From CAYOWQ01 sp964407695 (lineage in GTDB: Bacteria; Planctomycetota; Phycisphaerae; Phycisphaerales; SM1A02), in NCBI GenBank assembly GCA_964407695.1, contig CAYOWQ010000011.1:62001-126000 (forward strand): 64,000 nt of DNA. The letters run 5' to 3'. The first letter of the stretch is position 1. Each line of letters starts with the position of its first letter. The translations under genes and the position numbers were made by a program. Below are positions 59,912-64,000 of the stretch, in pieces. The notes under the pieces are model-generated. The model was given only the letters and a program-made list of their open reading frames with translations, was not told the origin of the DNA and did not search any database.

Positions 59912-60517
59912 ATGCGTCACCGCGTCTACGGCCACAAATTCGCTCGCGAAAGCGACCACCGAAAGGCCATGCTGCGCAATCTTGCCGCCGGCCTGCTTGA
60001 GCACGGCGAAATCGAAACCACCATGCCCCGCGCCAAGGCGGTGCAGCCGCTGGTGGAAAAGATCATCACTCGCGCCAAGCGCGGCGGGCTCGCCAATCGC
60101 CGGCTGATCACCAGCATGCTGGCTGATCGCCGCGTGCATGCGTGGGTGGCCGATCCCAATGTCAAGTCTCCGAAGAAGACGAATCGGTTCTTCGACCTTC
60201 CTCGCGAGGAGGAGATCGAATTCAATCGATATGGCGAGCTTCGCAAGGCGCCTCGCCTGGTGCAGCACATCATGAACCGGATCGCTCCGCTGTTTGCCTC
60301 ACGCGACGGCGGCTACACCCGCATCATCAAGCTTGCCAAGCATCGGCTCGGTGATGGCGCTGATGTGGTGCTCCTTCAGCTCGTCGGGCAGGAGGATGGC
60401 CCGCAGGTCTCCGGCCGCAAGTCCAATCGCCGGACCGCTGCCGACCGACGGACGGCCTACGCCGCCAAGATCCGCAAGGATCGCGAGTCAAAGCCCGAAG
60501 CGGCCGCCGCCAACTGA
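59912..60517 (+). CDS. rplQ: 50S ribosomal protein L17 with an insertion
   Basis: A 201-residue L17, versus about 127 in E. coli. The N-terminal MRHRVYGHKFARESDHRKAMLRNL and the later RIIKLAKHRLGDGADVVLLQLVG are conserved. Between them is a segment of about 45 extra residues (HAWVADPNVKSPKKTNRFFDLPREEE and onward), and a C-terminal basic tail follows. Last gene of the superoperon. Confidence 0.93.
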   Translation: MRHRVYGHKFARESDHRKAMLRNLAAGLLEHGEIETTMPRAKAVQPLVEKIITRAKRGGLANRRLITSMLADRRVHAWVADPNVKSPKKTNRFFDLPREEEIEFNRYGELRKAPRLVQHIMNRIAPLFASRDGGYTRIIKLAKHRLGDGADVVLLQLVGQEDGPQVSGRKSNRRTAADRRTAYAAKIRKDRESKPEAAAAN

Positions 60518-60523
60518 TTCCAG

Positions 60524-61927
60524 TTATTGCACTTTCATGACGGAGGCCGGTTGACCGGCCTCCGTCTTTTCATTCCCGGATGGAACATTGCTCGACGAAA
60601 CTTCAGACGCTGAGAGGATCGGGTCTCCAACCGATCCGACATTGGGCCTCACACTCAGCGTTTCGGTCACAACCGGCCTGATCGCCGTGTTCAGTCGAAG
60701 CAGTCCGGAGAGCGGTCCCAATGTAAGCAGGCGCACAACCCCCGAGATTGCAAAGACCGTCAGATACGCAGACCTGGTCTCGCCTCCGAACTTCAGAATG
60801 GCAGCGCCGATCATCGAGCCGATCACCGTCGCCGCCGCATAGGCAAAATGGTACATCGATGACACACTCGTGCGCTCATGCTCCGCCACGTGTTCAAGGA
60901 GCAGCAGGAACGTTGCGAATTCATAGAATCCCCAGAGGCAGCCCGCCGCCACCTGCACCAGCATGAGCCAGCCATAACTGTCGCTCACGATCCACATCGC
61001 CGAAAGCGGCACCATCCCGACTCCGCCGATTCGAAGGATGGTCTGCGCCCCCAGGCGCGATCCCGATGTTCCCAGCACGTGCATGGTCCCGATCTTGGAC
61101 ACATACGCCACGGCAATGAGACCCAGGTATGACCAGTAGTGGAATTCAAGCTGTGCGAGCATGTACGGATTGAAAAACGGCCCGGAAATCTGCACCGCCA
61201 TCTGCACCATCAGCATGTAGCCCAGGAGCCGGCCGTCTCTCCCGCCGCGAAATCGCCCGAGCATCTCGCGCAACGGCACCACCCGATGCCCTTCAGGCAT
61301 CGGTGTCGGCTCGGACTGCCGCCAGAGGAAACCGCACGAGATGAGTCGGCACAGCGTCGCCAGGCCGAAGGCGATCATGAACCCCATGAGCGGATGGCCT
61401 GCTCTCTCGAATGAATCAAGCAATGCAGCGCCGGTGGTCAGCGCCACCAGCGTTGTGGCCTGGATGGCGCGGTTCCGCAGCGCGAAATACCGGGTCCGAA
61501 TTCGCCGTGGCACCAGCGTTCCCACCCACGTGTTCCAGCCCGCCGCCGCTCCCCATCCTCCCGCCCAGTAGAAGGACACCGCCAGAAATACCGCCCAGGT
61601 CGGCATCGAACCGTGAATCGCCGCCAGCATCAGCGGCACGAACGCCATGGCCTGAATGAATGCGCAGATCAGGACCCACTTCCGGTGCGACCCGAGCCGA
61701 TGCACCGCAAAGGGCGAGATCAACTGCAGGGTTGCCCCGCACACCAGCGGAATGCTGGCCACCAGCCCCGCGGCAAGTTCGCCGAGGCCCAGCGCCAGCA
61801 CCATCGCGGCCAGGTACGTCTCGCCACACCCCACCATGACGCTCCACGCCAGACCGTCCGCCGTGATCAGTTTGAGATCACGTCGGAGATTTGGTCTGTC
61901 GTGCGAGGCCTGATAGGCTGACGTCAT
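60524..61927 (-). CDS. MFS-type membrane transporter
   Basis: A 467-residue membrane protein with about 12 helices and the MFS plan. The first half has LGELAAGLVASIPLVCG and VPRRIRTRYFALRNRAIQATTL; the second half has AYVSKIGTMHVLG and FATFLLLLEHVAEHERTSVSSMYHF. The typical GxxxDRxGRR loop is not obvious. Substrate unknown. ATG 61927 begins 55 bases from the divergent gene at 61982. The last 20 codons overlap the rplQ terminator. Confidence 0.83.
   Translation of the reverse strand: MTSAYQASHDRPNLRRDLKLITADGLAWSVMVGCGETYLAAMVLALGLGELAAGLVASIPLVCGATLQLISPFAVHRLGSHRKWVLICAFIQAMAFVPLMLAAIHGSMPTWAVFLAVSFYWAGGWGAAAGWNTWVGTLVPRRIRTRYFALRNRAIQATTLVALTTGAALLDSFERAGHPLMGFMIAFGLATLCRLISCGFLWRQSEPTPMPEGHRVVPLREMLGRFRGGRDGRLLGYMLMVQMAVQISGPFFNPYMLAQLEFHYWSYLGLIAVAYVSKIGTMHVLGTSGSRLGAQTILRIGGVGMVPLSAMWIVSDSYGWLMLVQVAAGCLWGFYEFATFLLLLEHVAEHERTSVSSMYHFAYAAATVIGSMIGAAILKFGGETRSAYLTVFAISGVVRLLTLGPLSGLLRLNTAIRPVVTETLSVRPNVGSVGDPILSASEVSSSNVPSGNEKTEAGQPASVMKVQ
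60539..60570 (+). terminator. Intrinsic terminator of the ribosomal superoperon
   Basis: Perfect 12-bp stem GACGGAGGCCGG / CCGGCCTCCGTC with a TTGA loop and TTTT directly after (60539-60570), 22 bases after the rplQ stop. It lies inside the convergent MFS gene, where the same bases encode the last part of that protein (near codons for EKTEAGQPAS on the minus strand). Confidence 0.92.
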
Positions 61928-61981
61928 GGCGGAGAGTCTATCGGTTGCCGACCTCCCGCCGACTGCAATCCGGCGAGTGTC

Positions 61982-62455
61982 ATGACCGACGGCCGACCGC
62001 ACGACCCGAGCACCAGCGAATGCCCCGGATTTGTCCGGGGGTTCAACTGGTGGCGCTGGCGCGGGTGTATCCGGAATGCCGCCGCCATCCTGGCGGTCAG
62101 CGCAGGCCTGGGCCTGCTGGCGCTCCTGTGCTGGCTGGTGTCAGCGCCGATCTGGCTGGGCGTCATCATCGTCATGGTGGGGGGGATGATCCTGGCGTTG
62201 CCGCTGGCGATGTTTGCCGACGCCGCGGGCACGCTCTTCGCCTCCCGGTTCCTGAACGAACAGGAGTCGATCCTTGCCTTCGCCGTCGAGCGCTACCTCA
62301 AGAACGGCGATGACCGACTGGTTCAGGTGCTCATGGAGTCCGAGCATCCCATGGTGGTACCCCGGCTGAACGCGCTCGCTCAGGAAGGCTCCTCCGAGGC
62401 GACTCGCAAAGCGGCCGCCCGCCTCCTGAGGCAGATCACCTCCGGTAACCCCTGA
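61982..62455 (+). CDS. Small membrane protein with a helical C-terminal domain
   Basis: A 157-residue protein with two hydrophobic helices (AAAILAVSAGLGLLALLCWLV and LGVIIVMVGGMILALPLAMF, about residues 34-80) and a C-terminal helical stretch (YLKNGDDRLVQVLMESE, RKAAARLLRQIT). No motif recognised. Located just before hisS; about 29 bases separate them. Confidence 0.6.
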   Translation: MTDGRPHDPSTSECPGFVRGFNWWRWRGCIRNAAAILAVSAGLGLLALLCWLVSAPIWLGVIIVMVGGMILALPLAMFADAAGTLFASRFLNEQESILAFAVERYLKNGDDRLVQVLMESEHPMVVPRLNALAQEGSSEATRKAAARLLRQITSGNP

Positions 62456-62484
62456 CGCGTCGCCTCCCGCGTACACTCCGCGTC

Positions 62485-63837
62485 ATGGCTTCTGCTGGTC
62501 GAAAATTTCAGGCTCCCAAGGGCACCCGCGATTTCTATCCCGCCGATCTGGCGATCCGCCGCTATCTCGAAGGCGTCTGGCGCCAGGTCTCGATCAACCA
62601 CGGGTTTGAGGAGATCGACGGCCCGACGTTCGAGCACCTCGATCTCTACACCGTCAAGAGCGGCCCGGGCATCGTCAGCGAACTGTTTTCGTTCCGTCGG
62701 GCGGGGGGCGAAGACGACTACGCCCTGCGGCCGGAATTCACGCCCACCCTCGCCCGCATGGTGGCCGCCCGGGCGGGCGAACTCAGCAAACCCATCCGCT
62801 GGTTCTGCATGCCCAACTTCTTTCGCGCGGAGCGGCCCCAACGCGGCCGACTGCGCGAATTCCAACAGTGGAACGTGGACCTGATCGGCGATGACTCCCC
62901 CCGGGCCGATGCCGAGGTGATCGCCGTGGGCATCGCCGTGATGGAAGCACTCGGCCTGAAGTCACAGGACATCACCATCCGCATGAGCCACCGCGAGCTG
63001 ATCGCCGATGCCCTCAAGGCTTCGGGAGTGGCCGAAGAGAAGGTCGTCGACGCCATGAACCTGCTCGATCGGCGGGCCAAGCTGCCTCCCGAGCAGTTTT
63101 CAGAGCAGGCCGCCGCCATCAGCCTCAACCTCGCAGCCTTCGAAGGTCGCACCAAGGAGATGGTGGAGACGGTCAACGGCGTCATCGCCAAGGCTGAGAA
63201 GGGTGAAGCCGTCGATGTGGCAGCAGATTCGGCGTCGGCAGCGCTCGGCCACACGCTGCAGGTCATCCATCACCTCGCGCTCATGAAGGTCCTGCACTGG
63301 TGCGAGTTCGACCTTTCGATCGTTCGCGGCCTCGCGTACTACACCGGCACCGTTTTTGAGATTCACGAAGCCACCGGCAAGGAGCGGGCGGTGGCGGGCG
63401 GCGGGCGATATGACAAACTGGTTGAGCTCTTCGGCGGGCCGTCGACCCCGGCCGTGGGGTTCGCGATGGGCGATGTGGTCATCCGGCTCGTGCTCGAAGA
63501 CAAGGGGTTGATCAAGCCCGCCGAGGAGTACCTTCCGAGGCCCGACGTCTTCATGATTTCCATGGGAACCGAACTGGCCGATCGCACCGCGCCGCAGGTT
63601 CAGACCGATCTTCGCCGGGCCGGGTTGCACGTGCGCACCAGCGGCAAGGCGACGAAGAATCTCGGCAAGCTCCTCGGTGATGCCTCCAAGTCGAGGGCCC
63701 GATACGCCGTCATTCTCGGAGAGGAGCTCGAGAGCGGCATGGTCCGGATCAAGGACCTCGAGTCAGGCGATCAAACCAATATCCCACTCACCGATCTTCT
63801 CCCATCGCTGCGATTGCGGCTTCGCGCTGGTCAATAG
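62485..63837 (+). CDS. hisS: Histidyl-tRNA synthetase
   Basis: Class II synthetase of 450 residues that charges tRNA-His. GTRDFYPADL (motif 1 region), RAERPQRGRLREFQQWNVDL (motif 2), RGLAYYTGTVFEI (histidine-binding loop) and GGGRYDKLVELFGG (motif 3) are in order, then the C-terminal anticodon-binding domain (VRTSGKATKNLGKLLGDASK). Length is normal. The next gene starts two bases later. Confidence 0.96.
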   Translation: MASAGRKFQAPKGTRDFYPADLAIRRYLEGVWRQVSINHGFEEIDGPTFEHLDLYTVKSGPGIVSELFSFRRAGGEDDYALRPEFTPTLARMVAARAGELSKPIRWFCMPNFFRAERPQRGRLREFQQWNVDLIGDDSPRADAEVIAVGIAVMEALGLKSQDITIRMSHRELIADALKASGVAEEKVVDAMNLLDRRAKLPPEQFSEQAAAISLNLAAFEGRTKEMVETVNGVIAKAEKGEAVDVAADSASAALGHTLQVIHHLALMKVLHWCEFDLSIVRGLAYYTGTVFEIHEATGKERAVAGGGRYDKLVELFGGPSTPAVGFAMGDVVIRLVLEDKGLIKPAEEYLPRPDVFMISMGTELADRTAPQVQTDLRRAGLHVRTSGKATKNLGKLLGDASKSRARYAVILGEELESGMVRIKDLESGDQTNIPLTDLLPSLRLRLRAGQ

Positions 63838-63839
63838 CC

Positions 63840-64000
63840 ATGCCTCGCACCCTGATCATCACCGCGGTGCAGGCCGAGGCCGATGCCGTGCGCGCGGGCG
63901 TCGGGGATTTGGATGATGTCGTGATCATCGCCGGGGGCATCGGCCGCGTGAACGCCGCAGCAGCCACCACCGAGGCGATCATCCGCCACGGACCGTTTCA
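63840..64000 (+). CDS. Futalosine hydrolase / nucleosidase-like protein (3' truncated by window)
   Basis: Only 53 codons are inside the window. They encode TLIITAVQAEADAVRAGV and VVIIAGGIGRVNAAAATTEA, the start of the MTA/SAH nucleosidase / futalosine hydrolase (MqnB) fold. The TAV-AEADAV pattern favours MqnB, which acts in menaquinone synthesis by the futalosine route. The rest is beyond the edge. Starts two bases after hisS. Confidence 0.65.
   Translation, partial: MPRTLIITAVQAEADAVRAGVGDLDDVVIIAGGIGRVNAAAATTEAIIRHGPF

Noticed and set aside
1..64000. tRNA genes, rRNA genes, riboswitches, IS elements, integrases, defence islands
   Set aside because: Looked for in all intergenic spaces and among gene products; none could be supported.

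Overview
The window is about 60% GC, gene-dense and entirely bacterial. No tRNA, rRNA, CRISPR array, insertion sequence or prophage was recognised. The best guess for the host is a member of the Planctomycetota, probably class Phycisphaerae. The reasons are a large secreted Cys-rich protein ending in a dockerin-like repeat pair of the style common in that class, several pseudopilins, planctomycete-type small conserved proteins, and a ribosomal superoperon lacking rpmD, adk and rpsD. This placement is inference from gene content only.

Layout. Positions 1-7.5 kb hold an AddA/RecB-like helicase-nuclease, a short orphan NuoG-like iron-sulfur protein, an ArsR-methyltransferase fusion coupled to a TPR lipoprotein, a stand-alone LigD phosphoesterase-like protein and a small conserved protein. 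Positions 7.5-13.4 kb are a minus-strand envelope block: four lipoproteins (two LpoB-like, one COG3014-like, one YcfL-like), a secretin/STN-domain-like exported protein with a glycine-rich linker, and a C25 (gingipain-like) protease. Positions 13.4-20.3 kb hold a beta-hydroxyacid dehydrogenase and a divergent heme A/heme O pair (cox15-like and ctaB), with a perfect TGTGA-N6-TCACA palindrome between them. The cox15 side carries an FAH-family gene and a degenerate metallo-beta-lactamase by ATGA overlaps. The ctaB side carries a DUF3179 gene and a BFD-like [2Fe-2S] gene.

Positions 20.5-33 kb contain coaD, dnaE, three pseudopilins, cysDN (sulfate activation) and two helical-repeat proteins. Positions 33-36 kb hold the large secreted modular protein with a clear terminator. 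Positions 36-45 kb are mixed housekeeping and envelope genes: rpoZ, coaC, an EamA half-transporter, yidD, a PlsC acyltransferase, ruvA, fabI, a CII-like HTH protein, a BshC-like protein, a GT2 glycosyltransferase and a coupled pair of exported proteins of unknown function.

Positions 45.1-60.6 kb are the S10-spc-alpha superoperon (rpsJ to rplQ, including secY, map, infA and rpoA). It has a good sigma70-type promoter ahead of rpsJ, a hairpin plus T-run after rpsJ, and a strong terminator after rplQ that lies inside the 3' end of the convergent MFS gene. The window ends with a small membrane protein, hisS and the start of a futalosine-hydrolase-like gene. Convergent genes repeatedly overlap at their 3' ends, so several transcripts must end inside neighbouring genes. 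I did not find a clear new defence or mobile system. The most unusual items are the duplicated LpoB lipoprotein operon, the gingipain-like protease, the catalytically degenerate enzymes, and the regulatory sites around the heme genes and the ribosomal operon.
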